DNA of 64,000 nt, taken from contig JAFCIZ010000007.1 of the NCBI GenBank assembly GCA_017871115.1, forward strand, positions 992,001-1,056,000, written 5' to 3'. The stretch is from Cunninghamella blakesleeana. Lineage: Eukaryota; Mucoromycota; Mucoromycetes; Mucorales; Cunninghamellaceae. A program made the position numbers and the translations under genes. A model generated the notes under the pieces. That model was not told where the DNA came from. It was given only the letters and a program-made list of their open reading frames with translations, and searched no databases. This document shows positions 49,382 to 64,000 of this stretch, in pieces (within the stretch, counting starts at the first letter, position 1; every line of letters starts with the position of its first letter).

Positions 49382-50776
49382 TTAATGACCTTGTTCATAA
49401 AGATAATTAGCTAATTCTAAATAAAATTCTACAACATCAAATTTATGATTTCCATCCATTGTTGTAGTTGAAGTTGGAGAAGTAGAAGGGGAGAAAGAAG
49501 GCAACCAACGATATCTTTCACCATTTAAACTCCAGTGATCCACATCTTGTAAAGTTCTAATATATTTCCCCCATTTTGCACTCTTCACACTAACCAAACC
49601 ATCATTATCTCCTTCCTTTTCACGAACCCATTGATTAGGTAAACCTAAAAAGGACCATACTGGTAAAGTTGTTGAAGCTCCATAAGAATAATAAGCAACG
49701 GATGGATTATCTGGTGTATTAGGATTAAAATACTGTTGACAATAATCTGTCGTTAAATTTGCATAAGCAGGGGTGTCTAATAATTGAATGATTTTTTGTA
49801 CCATTGGATCTAATAAATAGCTTGGCATTTTAACAATATCTGATAAAGAAGTCCATGATGCTAATGGCGGTGATGATGGAGAGGAGGAAGCAGAAGAGGT
49901 TATATTATTAAGTGGTGATGATAGTGTAGTGGTCGAAGCCATTTGAGAAGAATGAATATCGCTATTTTCTTTCATTTTTTGTATAGCAGCCGATTTAATC
50001 GTATCAGACATTAAGCCAACCCCAACATGATCACGGAACCAATCCATAACAGGCGAACCACGATGAGGGCATGAAATAGTTGTTAAGGATAAAGGCTGAT
50101 AATTACGAGGTTGATTATCAAGATGTGATAATAGATACCGACAGTCCAATCCACCCATAGAATGGGCAATGAAATTAATAGGTTGTTGATGAAGATTATT
50201 TATGGTGAAGGCTGTATTTAAAAACTCATGTAACGCTTGTGCTCTTTCCCATATACTACCTGTCCTAGGTACACTGGTCACAACTACATTAGCCCCGAGT
50301 TTGGCTAAAGCTTTTTCAATCCCACCCCAATAATGAATTTGTAAAAAGGGTAACTTATGTGGTCCACGTACATCAAACCCATACAGTCCATGGCATAATA
50401 CTATCGTTCCTCTTGGTACTCTGTATTTAGGTTGTTTTAATGGTATCTGTTGTTGTCTTTTTATTTCTTCATTAGTCCATTCTCTTTCTAAACTTGGTTT
50501 TTTATGTTGAGAAAATTCATTTACATTCTTATCTATAATAGCTGTTGATGCTGTTGTTGTAATAATTGTTTTTTTATTATGATTGTTTTTCTTATTTTTA
50601 TTTAAAATATGTTGTTGATGTTGACTAGCATAAATAATTAAAGATTCATAACTAAAATGTGGTTCAGTTTCGAGTTTTTTTTGTTTTAGTTTTAGAAAAT
50701 AACTAGTACGTGGGATTAAATTGTTTATTGTAGTTTTAAGCTGATTTAATACAAGTGACAGAGTGACTGACACCAT
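49382..50776 (-). CDS. Alpha/beta-hydrolase lipase
   Basis: Intronless, 464 aa. After a ~120-residue Asn/Lys-rich N-terminal region the lipase core starts with GTIVLCHGLYGFDVRG (oxyanion HG), then GANVVVTSVPRTGSIWERA. The nucleophile is Ser206 in AHSMGGLDCRYL; the acid is probably Asp392 in EGDNDGLVSVKSA; the base is His414 in DVDHWSLNG. This Ser-Asp-His order and the GSPVMDWFRDHVG segment match fungal triacylglycerol lipase-like hydrolases of the kind related to bacterial LipA family lipases. The N-terminus has a mildly hydrophobic stretch (VTLSLVLNQL) but no clear signal peptide, so the protein may be intracellular. The substrate is presumably a neutral lipid or ester, not inferable further. 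Confidence 0.85.
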   Translation of the reverse strand: MVSVTLSLVLNQLKTTINNLIPRTSYFLKLKQKKLETEPHFSYESLIIYASQHQQHILNKNKKNNHNKKTIITTTASTAIIDKNVNEFSQHKKPSLEREWTNEEIKRQQQIPLKQPKYRVPRGTIVLCHGLYGFDVRGPHKLPFLQIHYWGGIEKALAKLGANVVVTSVPRTGSIWERAQALHEFLNTAFTINNLHQQPINFIAHSMGGLDCRYLLSHLDNQPRNYQPLSLTTISCPHRGSPVMDWFRDHVGVGLMSDTIKSAAIQKMKENSDIHSSQMASTTTLSSPLNNITSSASSSPSSPPLASWTSLSDIVKMPSYLLDPMVQKIIQLLDTPAYANLTTDYCQQYFNPNTPDNPSVAYYSYGASTTLPVWSFLGLPNQWVREKEGDNDGLVSVKSAKWGKYIRTLQDVDHWSLNGERYRWLPSFSPSTSPTSTTTMDGNHKFDVVEFYLELANYLYEQGH

Positions 50777-51171
50777 GATAAATGAACCATAACACTATTT
50801 ATATAATGTTATAATATATATGTATATATATGGCTTAAAATAGAACAAAATAGAACAATAAGGAAAGAAAGTAGAAAAAAAAAACAAGTGGAGAAAGAAA
50901 GAAAATAAGGCACAAGGTTATGAAAAAAAAATATTTAATACAATATTTTTAAATCACCGCTAATTTTTTTTATTTAAATTTGATTGGTTATTTTAATCAA
51001 ATATGTAAAATATTTTTTACAAACATTGAAGTTTCAATCCCTTTATATACTATGACATCATATTATGAACATAGCATCATTATTTATTCTTTATTGTTAT
51101 TAATGTTTGTCTTTTTTGGGTATAATAAATATATTTATTTTATTTTTCAACTATTCTATTTTATTTATTTT
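50777..51171. other. Intergenic region between lipase and subtilase genes
   Basis: 395 bp between two minus-strand genes. No gene; a purine-rich part at 50865-50910 lies just upstream of the lipase start. Confidence 0.55.
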
Positions 51172-53386
51172 TTAAAAAATGAAATAAAAGAAAGGAAACA
51201 ATATCCATAAAGTAAAAATAAAATTACTCTTAGCAGAAAGAGAGTGAGCATGGTTAATTATTTGCCCACCAAAAGCCCAAATAGGCCCCCCGTCATTAGG
51301 TTGAGTAAATAATATATTAATAGGTGTATTAAAAGTTTGATCATTATTGACTTGCTGCATTGGATTTCCTGTATGAATGGCATTATCTAATAATGTTTTA
51401 TTTGGATTCCCATCAGTATCATTGATAGCGAAATCTAAATTGATTAAAGAAGACATTGATTTGATTTGATTTGCCAATTCATATGGTGTATAATCCTTTT
51501 CTGATAAAAGAAGAGCCATAGCCCCAGTAACATCTATTATAAAGAAAAAGAAAAAATAAAGTTTTATATATAAATACAAGTGATAATAATAACATTTTAA
51601 TCAAAAAATAAACAAGTAAAAAGAGCTTTACGAGGTGCTGCCATAGAAGTACCAGTTAATGTCTTTGTTGATGTTTTTCCTTCATTAGAAATAGAAGTAA
51701 TATCTGTACCAGGTGCAAAGCTAATAAACCATTATGTTAAAAATAAAATAAATTATGAGTGGGTATAAAATCTTTATATATTTTCATTTTTCAACCTTTT
51801 TTTTCTTACATATCAACACATTTTCCAAAATTTGAATAATAAGCAATAGTATCCGATTGATCAATAGCACCAACAGTTATTGCACCTTCTGCAGAACCAG
51901 GAGAATATAAACATCCATCTTCACCATAATTTCCAGCAGCAACTGTGACATGAATGCCTAATTGGACGATTTGTTCTACAGCATCATTTGCAATCTGATT
52001 ATATAATGTACCTAAAGATAAATTAATAATACTTTTGGAAGTACCTTGAATAGGAGGAGGCGATGATGGTGTGATGGGAGATAGATTTGGCGTATCAGTA
52101 GTAGTAGTAGTGGACGTTGACATTGGTGATGTTGTTGCATTTTTATTATGATAAATAAATTCAGTGGCTATAGATTTTTTTTTGATTGTGCTTGATACAG
52201 GCGAGCTAGATGAAGAGGATGTAAATCCAGATGTCGTTGTTATCATACGCTTTTCGTGATGTGATGATGATGAATGTATTATACTATTTTTAGTTGAAAT
52301 GTGATTTGATGATGATGGTGATGGCTTTTTTTTTAGATTTTTTGTTGAATCGTGATGTGTGGTTGATGTTGTTGTTGGGTTAGGTAATTTTATCTGTTGG
52401 TCTAATGAAATAATAGTTGTTCCGGTCGGAGGAGGAGATGATAAAGTAGTAGTTGGTGGTAATGGTGAAGATGAAGTAGGGGGGTCATAGGTATGCTGTT
52501 GAACTACCCATTCAAGACCTTTTAGTAAATTGGATAGTTTTCCATTCCCTTCACTATCTAAGGTTTTCACAGAGACAATAGAAGCTAATTTGGCTACACC
52601 ATAATCAGTACCACAGCATACTCCAGCGACAAACGTACCATGACCATCATTATCAAAATAATCCTCCTCATCACCAACTATAGTTTTGCCGATTGTAACC
52701 CGCCCCGCAATATCTTGATGTTCTTCATTGATGCCCGTATCTAATATATAAACAGTAACGCCTTCACCTTGGTTTGAAGAGAATTTATAATAACCATCCG
52801 TACCTTGTTTTTGATCAATTCTATCTAAACCCTATATATAGTAAATAATAATAATAGTAGATAAATAAATATACATAAATTAATAAAAGTTACACATGCA
52901 TTTATTTTTTTTTATTTTTTTTTTACATCAATGTGTATATTTTATCTTGATATCATTTTTTATCCTTACCCAACTTGGAGGATTCGATTGGACTGTTTCT
53001 TGTAATGTAAATTCTACGTCTTTTACCCAATAATGAAGTATATCATCTTCAGATGGCTGTTTAGGAGTTGTTTTTGTATGTTTTGAATTGGCAAATAAAG
53101 TTTCAAAGGATTGAGTCGGGAACTCGCCTGTATACCATTGTAATTTTCCTATGGATGATATATTATGGTTTAGTTGGTTCATTAAATGTTGATTTGTCGT
53201 AGTTGTAGTATTATTGATTTTTTCATGATGTTCGTCAATTTGTTGATACATGGAACGGATATGATTATGAATAGTAAGTTGTGGTGTGTTTTGATTAAAT
53301 ACAAGAATATAATTACTTGTGTCCATGGTGTTGCCATATTTAATTGTTAATATATGAAATACTACTAATACGGTTTGCCATTTCAT
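51172..53386 (-). CDS. Secreted subtilisin-like serine protease (S8)
   Basis: Four exons: 53386-52970, 52831-51810, 51720-51632, 51533-51172; 1,890 nt, 629 aa. The N-terminus (MKWQTVLVVFHILTIKYG) is a probable signal peptide, followed by an I9-type propeptide (NYILVFNQNTPQLTIHNHIR). The catalytic triad is Asp170 (YILDTGIN), His202 (DGHGTFVAGV) and Ser504 (GTSMAAPHVTG), with oxyanion Asn in VAAGNYGEDG. It is a proteinase K-like extracellular or vacuolar protease. Between LEWVVQQHTYDPPTS and SKSIINLSLG about 150 Ser/Thr/Pro-rich residues are inserted, which is unusual in the middle of this fold. The last 20 residues are hydrophobic (FIFTLWILFPFFYFIF); this may be a real tail anchor or an unspliced intron after LSAK, where a GTAATT occurs. 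Confidence 0.85.
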
Positions 53387-53819
53387 ATTATGAATTATAT
53401 TTTAGTATTATTTTTTAAGTGGCTGCTTTTAATTAAGAGTGTATATTTATATATATGTAATGGATGAGTTATTATTTAAAATGAATGGAATGGGTTGAGG
53501 GAAAGTGAGTATTGATAATATTATATTAAATTAGTTTCAATAACATAAGAAACTACTTTTCATTAGTATAATTTATATAAAAAGAGATAAAAAACGAAAA
53601 AAGAGCGAAAAAAAGAAAATTTCTCTATTTTTAATTTTAATTAATTTTTTTTATAAAACATCCTAATTTGTAAAATTTGTATCACTACAATAATCTAGAA
53701 TATGATTTTACCTTTTTATTATTATTATTGTTATTATTATTATTATAAAATGAAAATAAATAAATCATCACCAATATCATAAAAAATAATAGTACTAATT
53801 GATCTTTATTTCTTTTTTT
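53387..53819. other. Intergenic region between subtilase and cullin genes
   Basis: 433 bp, AT-rich, with an (ATT)n run near 53718-53748. No gene seen. Contains the subtilase promoter and the cullin 3' end. Confidence 0.55.
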
Positions 53820-57956
<4,137 letters not shown>

Positions 57957-58664
57957 TGCTGTAATTGTTCTTTCTTTTTTTAATATAATTACAAGTTTAT
58001 TATATTGTTTGTATTTATTTAAAAAAAAAAATAAATAAAATAAGAGAAAAAAGTAAGAGAAAGCTGCGTGACAAAAAAATAATAAATTCTTACGCCATCT
58101 ATTTTCTAATCGGACTTTTAATTTTATCCACTATTTATTTAAAAAACTTATAGTTTTGCAGAAATAACGTGTTCCCAAGTGATTCAACCACTGAGTAAAC
58201 ACTTGATTTTATATTTTTATTAAATATAATATACAAAAATAAGTATTTGTGCGAAATAATTTTTTTGTATTCTTATACATATAAAGCAATATATCAAAAA
58301 TGACTGGGATAAGCGAAAGTGGTGGGAAACCCATAAAAGGTAAATGTGCATAAATCATCAATGATTGAAAAGACTGATTCAATATAATACTTATAGTTTC
58401 TTTTCAATAATTTAATTGAAAACGGGAAGTTTTTGTAATTTTTTATGCAAATATTACTATTACTATTATTATTATTATTATTATTATAAAACAGTTAATA
58501 GATAGAATTATTTTTATTAAACGCAAGTGTATATAAAGAGAAAAATAAAGTAACAAGTAGCAAAAATCCCCAGAAAAAAGTACAAGTCAAGTAGATGATA
58601 TATGTATATGTATGAATAATATTACAGTTTTATAAAATAATATGAAATCGAAGAGAGAAAATGA
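57957..58664. other. Intergenic region upstream of CUL1
   Basis: 708 bp, no gene. AT-rich, (ATT)n at 58452-58488. Carries the cullin promoter and the 3' end of the INCENP-like gene. Confidence 0.55.
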
Positions 58665-60588
58665 TTACGAACTGAATTTTACTATTTGAGAAATTTGCAT
58701 TGGTGGTACTTTACCGAATATTTTATCAGCATCCATATGAGCTTGTTTTTGTAAAAGTTCGTCTAACTCGGGTAATGTAGCCCAGCTTGGTATATAAACT
58801 TCGACTTCTTCTTCCACTTCATTTTCTCCTATTTCTTTTTCTTCCATTTCTTTTGCTCCCGTTTCCTTCCCTTCCATTTCTCTTACTTCACTGTTATTAA
58901 CATTAAAATTCGTTTTGTCATTTTCAATTTCCCCCTTGCTACCCCCTTTCTTTTCCTTTTTAAAATAAAAAATAAAAAAATGTTAAATCGATAAACAGAA
59001 ATGATGTTAATAGTAATGCGTATAATTACCTTGTCATTGCTTAGTTTGTTATTTTCTTGCGCTGTTTCAGTTTGATCTTGATGATCTTTCGATAAATCAT
59101 TCTATAATAGTTACGAATAATAATTATAATAATAATATTTAGAATAAAAAAATGAATGTATACTATTTTATGATATATCGGCTTTTTTGATTTAATATTA
59201 TCTTCTTTATTTTTATTACCTTGGTAGAATCATCTGCTTTAATTTCTGATTTTTTTGGTGTAGATGTAGGTAGAGTAGATGAGGATGACGATGGTAATGT
59301 AGATGAAGAAGATAACGGTTGTACAGGAGTAGATGATTTTGTATTATGAATATCATGATAGGTATGTTCTTCCAAATGATCATCAGAAAATCTTGAAAAT
59401 CTAGATGTACGTGTAGTCATTGTGGATATAGGTGATTTTGCTTTTTTAATAATATTGCTATTGCTATTGTTAATGTCATCTTTATTAGGGTTAGAAGAAG
59501 AATGGTCCATAAGTAATGATCGTTTGGTACCAGCAGCAAGTTCGAAATTAAACAAACGTGATAAAAATGAACTATCATTGCCAATAAATGAACTATCGTT
59601 GGATATTTCACTACTATTATTGTTGTTGCTATTGTCATTATTATTTATAGTGTCTCGCTTGGACCTGTCGTTATTACTAATGGTGGAATTGGAGAGCTGT
59701 TGTTGGGTGATTAATATGACTTGATCATTCTCTTCATCTTCGTCTTCAATTTCTATGACTTCTTTACGCCCGTTTTGCTTTCTTTCTTTGGGTAGGATTG
59801 AATTATTAGGAGAAGTTGTAGCTAATTTATTATTATTTTTATTGTTTTGGCTGTGCTGTGAAGAAGGAGGGAGTGTATTTCGTCGTTTTTCATCTTTATC
59901 AAGTATTGTTGTTGCTCTACCTAAACTAAGGGTTCTTAAAGAAGTTGGATTTTCAACTTCTAAATTGATAATTTTTTTTAATGTTGGTATAGTTGTTTGA
60001 TTATTGGGATTATGCTGCCGAAGAGAGGGCGTAGTGTTATCAACGTTATCCTGTTCTTCTTCTGATAAATCAATTTCTATAGGGATAGGCGAAGTATCCA
60101 TAATGGGATCTACATGATCGGCTTTTATAATAGAAGATTGTTGTTCATTATCGGAAAGAAGAGATGAATTGTCCATAGTAAGATCTACATGATCTATTTT
60201 TTCAGTTGTAGGTTGATCTTTAGTTATGTTTTTATGTGTAGAATCATGTCGAAATCGCTTTGTTGGTGTAGTATGATCGTCATTATCAATAAGTACACGG
60301 CGTGTTAGAACAAGTTCTCTATATAGTTATCATTGCAAATAGATAAATAAAAAAAAAAGACAAAAATAATATAGGGTAAATAAGCAAGTGAAATATAATA
60401 TATAAATGCACGCTTTATATTATATTATATTACTTTGCAGTTCTATGTTGTCTGAACCATTGAAAGTGCTCTTCAAATATGGTATCTAGTTGATATAATT
60501 TATCTTGTACAATATCATCCCATTTTGTTTGTTGATCTTTTATCCATTTTTGTCCTTTTTGAGTTAGAATATTATTATCTTCTTCCAT
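58665..60588 (-). CDS. INCENP/Sli15-like chromosomal passenger protein
   Basis: Four exons: 60588-60434, 60318-59220, 59101-59030, 58955-58665; 1,617 nt, 538 aa. The call rests on the C-terminal ~44 residues (about 495-538): a conserved Trp in YIPSWATLPELDELLQKQ, then MDADKIFGKVPPMQISQIV, the IN-box pattern with which INCENP/Sli15/Pic1 binds and activates Aurora kinase. Just before it is a Glu/Lys-rich low-complexity stretch. The N-terminal exon (QKWIKDQQTKWDDIVQDKLY) is helical and could bind survivin/borealin, as in other INCENPs, but similarity there is not evident to me. The middle is disordered, Ser/Asn-rich with many SP/TP sites, as expected of a Cdk1 target. The single alpha-helix region typical of animal INCENP is short here. 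Confidence 0.7.
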
Positions 60589-61213
60589 TGTAAAAATATA
60601 TAAAATTAAAAAGTGGATAAAAAAATTTTAAAAGGCAAATGAAAAGAAAAAGCTGCGAGCTATTTTTCTATTTTATAAAAATTACACAGCCCAAAATTTA
60701 ATTACCGACCCAAAAAATAAAATAAAATGACACGCTTTGTTCAATTATATAAAACTACAAGCTGACCTGCGTTTATTGCATTTTATTTTTATGCAATGGT
60801 AATAATTTATATTTTTTACTATCTTTTTATGAAATAGAAATATAATAAATCAAAAATCAATCATTTAATAAATAAATGAATATATCTAAAAATGATAGAT
60901 TATTGTACAAAAAGAGAACTTATTATTTTAGATATTCCATTGAATAAAAGTCAGTGCGTAATAAAAAAAAAAAGGTTGAATACTAGACTACAGAATTTAG
61001 AAAAAAAAGGGAGAGAAAAAAATAGTTTGTAAACAATAATGAATCTAAGAACAAAAAATAACAATTTGTACTTCCAAACCAATATTTTGGGAAATTTTTT
61101 CTATTTATATGTTAAAAAGAACATTGCCACCGTCATCATCGCTTCACATATAAAAAATGAAAAGAATGATGAATTTATGATTTGATAAATATCATATTTT
61201 TAACACCTTTTTA

Positions 61214-61252
<39 letters not shown>

Positions 61253-61573
61253 GACTAAACTAATAATAATAATAAAGAATAAAATGTATATAAAATACGT
61301 TTGTCAGATTAGCAAACTTTAAACAATGAAATTAAAAAAAGCTTCTTGTTTAAAATCAAACAAATTCAATATTATTAGGTCATGTTATTCTTTGCATATT
61401 CATTTTATTTATTATTTTATATATTATGATCAACTTTTCTCCCTTTTTACTCCTCATTTCATAAGAATTGTAATTTTTCTTGCAATTAAAGTTTCCCTAT
61501 TTTTTCTTTTTCTTTTCCTTTTTCTCTCTCTCTTTCTCTCTCTCTTTTTTCTTTTTTAATTTTAAACATCGTT
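60589..61573. promoter_or_regulatory. Divergent intergenic region INCENP-like / C2H2 gene
   Basis: 985 bp between divergent start codons, with a (TA)n run (61219-61248) and a pyrimidine-rich leader (61490-61558) before the zinc-finger start. No gene; a 77-codon frame at 61326-61559 is T-rich leader sequence. Confidence 0.5.
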
Positions 61574-61805
61574 ATGTCTAATCAATTCAAAATACTATAT
61601 TTTAACAAAAGTATTATTGAAGAAAGAAAGAAAAAACATGAATGCAATTATTGTTCAAAGATATTTAGTAAACAAAGTGCTTTAAATGCTCACATACTTA
61701 GTCATACTGGTGAAAAACCTCATAAATGTCAGATGTAAAATACAAAAAAAAAAAAAAGAAATACCTTTGTATACATACATGTTATATTAATTAACTTTTT
61801 TTCTT

Positions 61806-61847
<42 letters not shown>

Positions 61848-62242
61848 GAATTAGCTGTGGTCGCCAATTTTCAATATTAAGCAATCTTCGACGACACATG
61901 AAAAGTCACTATAAAAAAAACAATAGACTTTCTTCTACCTTATCCTTATCTTCATCGCCTTTACCATTGTTCTCACCTTTAAAGCGTCAAATCCTTCCTT
62001 CTACATTTTTACCTATAATGAGACATCATACCCCATTATCAAACGAGCCTATAGCAATTGCTGCTTCTTCTAATGATACTAACATATATCCTTATAATGG
62101 TTTTTTTATTTCTTCTCCTTATATTAATGCTGTTACAAACCACCATCATTATCCTCATAATGATAATACCAATATGATAGATTTTTTATCTACAATAAGT
62201 TATCATTCAAAACCATCACCAGCTAATTCTTTTCTTACTTGA
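61574..62242 (+). CDS. Two-finger C2H2 zinc-finger protein, 182 aa
   Basis: Two exons, 61574-61734 and 61855-62242. The fingers read [21 protein letters not shown] and [21 protein letters not shown], joined by TGEKPHK. Finger 2 is split by the intron: donor AT|GTAAAA and acceptor TTAG at 61853-61854 give the normal CX2C spacing; the alternative AAAG acceptor 10 bases upstream would give CX4C and is rejected. The rest is Ser/Pro/His/Asn-rich. Probable DNA-binding regulator of the short two-finger type common in Mucoromycota; targets unknown. The intron contains a T29A11 tract (61808-61847) directly before the acceptor. Confidence 0.8.
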
Positions 62243-62993
62243 TATAATTCTTTGCTTTGTTTTCTTTAATTAAAAAAAAAATTACTCTCTCTTTTTTTTA
62301 TAATATAAATAAAAAAATAAAATGAAAAAAAATTCTTTTAAAAAAATTCTTTTTATTACTATTATTACTATTATTAACAATTGTGCAACAGTTTAATGTG
62401 TAAATATATTTAAATAGTCCTTATTATTGAAGTTTGACGAGTATCATCTGGTTACATAGACTTATCATCAGATCAATATATATATGTAGTTAAATATTTG
62501 GGGTAGAGTCATGGCTCTATATATCATAATTTTACTTTTTCATTTATGCTACTTTAGCTTTAGAGTTTAGTGAATATATATATTTGGCGTTTTGGCTTTT
62601 TGGAATCCAATTAAGAATAATCTATAATAATTTGCTATATACACGATTTAAAATAAGGTAATTGCAGCTAACCTTTAGTTTCATAAAGTAGATTTGATTA
62701 TATATGTGTGTATGTTTTGATTTTTGTAAAAGAGCCATGTAAAATAAAGCATATATATATGTTACATGTATTATTATTCTTATTATGATATATAATTACA
62801 TCTAATATTTAACTTTATAATAAATTCTTATTTTTACTTAATCCAAGTATATATAAAAGTATAGGTCCATCAAAGCTCATACGAAAAAGGGAGAAAATAA
62901 AAATATTAATAGAAAAAAATAGAACAAATTTATTAAACAAATACAAATGTATTTAAAAATGTATGCAAGTATATATAAATGAAGCTAAATTAA
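62243..62993. other. Convergent 3' intergenic region
   Basis: 751 bp between two convergent stop codons. No gene or recognisable repeat apart from short (TA) runs. Confidence 0.55.
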
Positions 62994-64000
62994 TTAGTTC
63001 TTGGGTTTACGAACCATTTCATCTCTGGCAGCACCAACACCAATGTAGTCAACTGTGATAAATAAATAAATAAATAAATAAAATAAAAAATGATGAGTAT
63101 ATATATTATGGCCTTTTGTGTTAATATTATATCCATTTTTCTTTTTTCCTTACCAGGTACACCAACTTCCTTTTCAATAAATTCAATATATTTCTTTGCA
63201 TTTTCAGGAAGATCGTCCCAATTTCTACATTTAGAGATATCAGTTTGCCAACCTGGGAAATCAACATATTCCACTTCAATTTTTTCAAGAACACCTAAAT
63301 CAGAGGGGAAAGATTCTAAACGTTCACCATTTAACTTATAAGCTACAGCTACTTTAATAACAGGTAAAGTATCTAAAATATCTAATTTAGTGATGTTGAG
63401 TGAATCATAGCCATTAATCATATTACTGTATTTCACAACAACTAAATCTAACCATCCACAACGACGCTTTCTACCAGTGGTAACACCAAATTCAAAACCA
63501 ACAGTTTGGAAGTGCTCTCCAATTTCCTACAATAAATAAAAAAAGATATTATATATTAGATGATCTGGCTATATTTCTATTTATGGGGGGTTTTTTTTTT
63601 TTAAAAAAAAACAAAAAAACAAAATTACATTTAATTGTTCAGTAGGGAAAGGACCACCACCAACACGAGTAGTATAAGCCTTGACTACACCAATGGAATT
63701 GGTAATATAACGGGGAGGAACACCAAGACCTGTACATAAACCACCAACAGTAGTATTAGAAGAAGTAACATAAGGGTAAGTACCGAAATCCAAATCCAAC
63801 ATTAAAGCATTGGCACCTTCAACCAAGATTTTCTTTTTTTGTTGAATAGCCTTGTATAAATAAGCAACGCTATCAACTACATATGGACGAAGACGTTCAG
63901 CCAATACCTTATAGCGTTCAATTTCAGCTTCTACATCATAATCGAAAGCACCATAACGTTTGAACTTATTATTTACCATGGTACGGAATCGTTCAGCGAA
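62994..64000 (-). CDS. ADE12: Adenylosuccinate synthetase (3' part)
   Basis: Three visible exons: >64000-63629, 63526-63154, 63052-62994; 267 residues to the stop; the 5' part lies beyond the window. The enzyme joins IMP and aspartate with GTP hydrolysis, the first committed step to AMP. Family motifs: [48 protein letters not shown], the catalytic-loop region [12 protein letters not shown] and the C-terminal [13 protein letters not shown]. The last intron splits the Val of VDYIGVG; reading through it instead gives a wrong C-terminus. One intron contains a T12A9 junction (63590-63611). Confidence 0.95.

Noticed and set aside
63090..63341. 83-codon plus-strand frame near the right edge
   Set aside because: Antisense to adenylosuccinate synthetase exon 2 and its intron.

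Overview
This 64 kb window is nuclear DNA of an AT-rich fungus. The best fit is an early-diverging Mucoromycota, probably Mucorales. Signs are short AT-rich introns in most genes, long poly-T and poly-A tracts, Asn/Gln/Ser homopolymer stretches in proteins, and a fungal gene set (PRM10-type transporter, MRN1/Nrd1 RRM protein, CreA/Mig1-type repressor, Fab1-like lipid kinase). Species cannot be named from the sequence. Exon boundaries were read by eye from GT/AG (one GC/AG) signals and kept only when the reading frame closed over the whole gene.

Left housekeeping block (1-25.5 kb): 3' end of a ThrE/PRM10-like membrane protein; TGS1 cap hypermethylase (-); WrbA-type flavoprotein (+, nine exons with 8 and 13 nt micro-exons); Fab1/PIKfyve-like kinase without a FYVE domain (+); four-RRM MRN1/Nrd1 protein (-); MoaE/MOCS2B molybdopterin synthase subunit (-), divergent from cytosolic asparaginyl-tRNA synthetase (+); CreA/Mig1-type zinc-finger repressor (+) in a gene-poor stretch of about 5.9 kb; 20S proteasome alpha-5 (-).

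Mobile island (about 25.8-40.2 kb): a zinc-knuckle ORF resembling a LINE ORF1 is broken twice, by a solo LTR and by a full-length Ty3/gypsy chromovirus (27255-33135, LTRs apparently identical). Both insertions have 5-bp target duplications. Removing each insert with one target copy leaves exactly 472 codons, so the host ORF was open when they landed. Further right are a PD-(D/E)XK nuclease-like gene, a triplicated 45-bp repeat, a 15-bp minisatellite, a tRNA-Leu(CAA), a TATA-bearing repeat family in inverted arrangement with TTTGCGTAAG boxes, an orphan 121-aa ORF and another solo LTR.

Right block (40.3-64 kb): an orphan 322-aa protein; a DUF4097-like protein with a PPSY motif; an F-box protein; a small RVxF-containing protein; an intronless alpha/beta-hydrolase lipase; a secreted subtilase with a low-complexity insertion in its catalytic domain; cullin-1 (17 exons); an INCENP/Sli15-like protein identified by its C-terminal IN-box; a two-finger C2H2 protein; and the 3' part of adenylosuccinate synthetase, which runs off the right edge.

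Functionally the genes are mostly unlinked core functions: RNA cap and tRNA metabolism, proteasome and SCF ubiquitin ligase, phosphoinositide signalling, the chromosomal passenger complex, purine and Moco synthesis. The unusual biology is concentrated in the mobile island.
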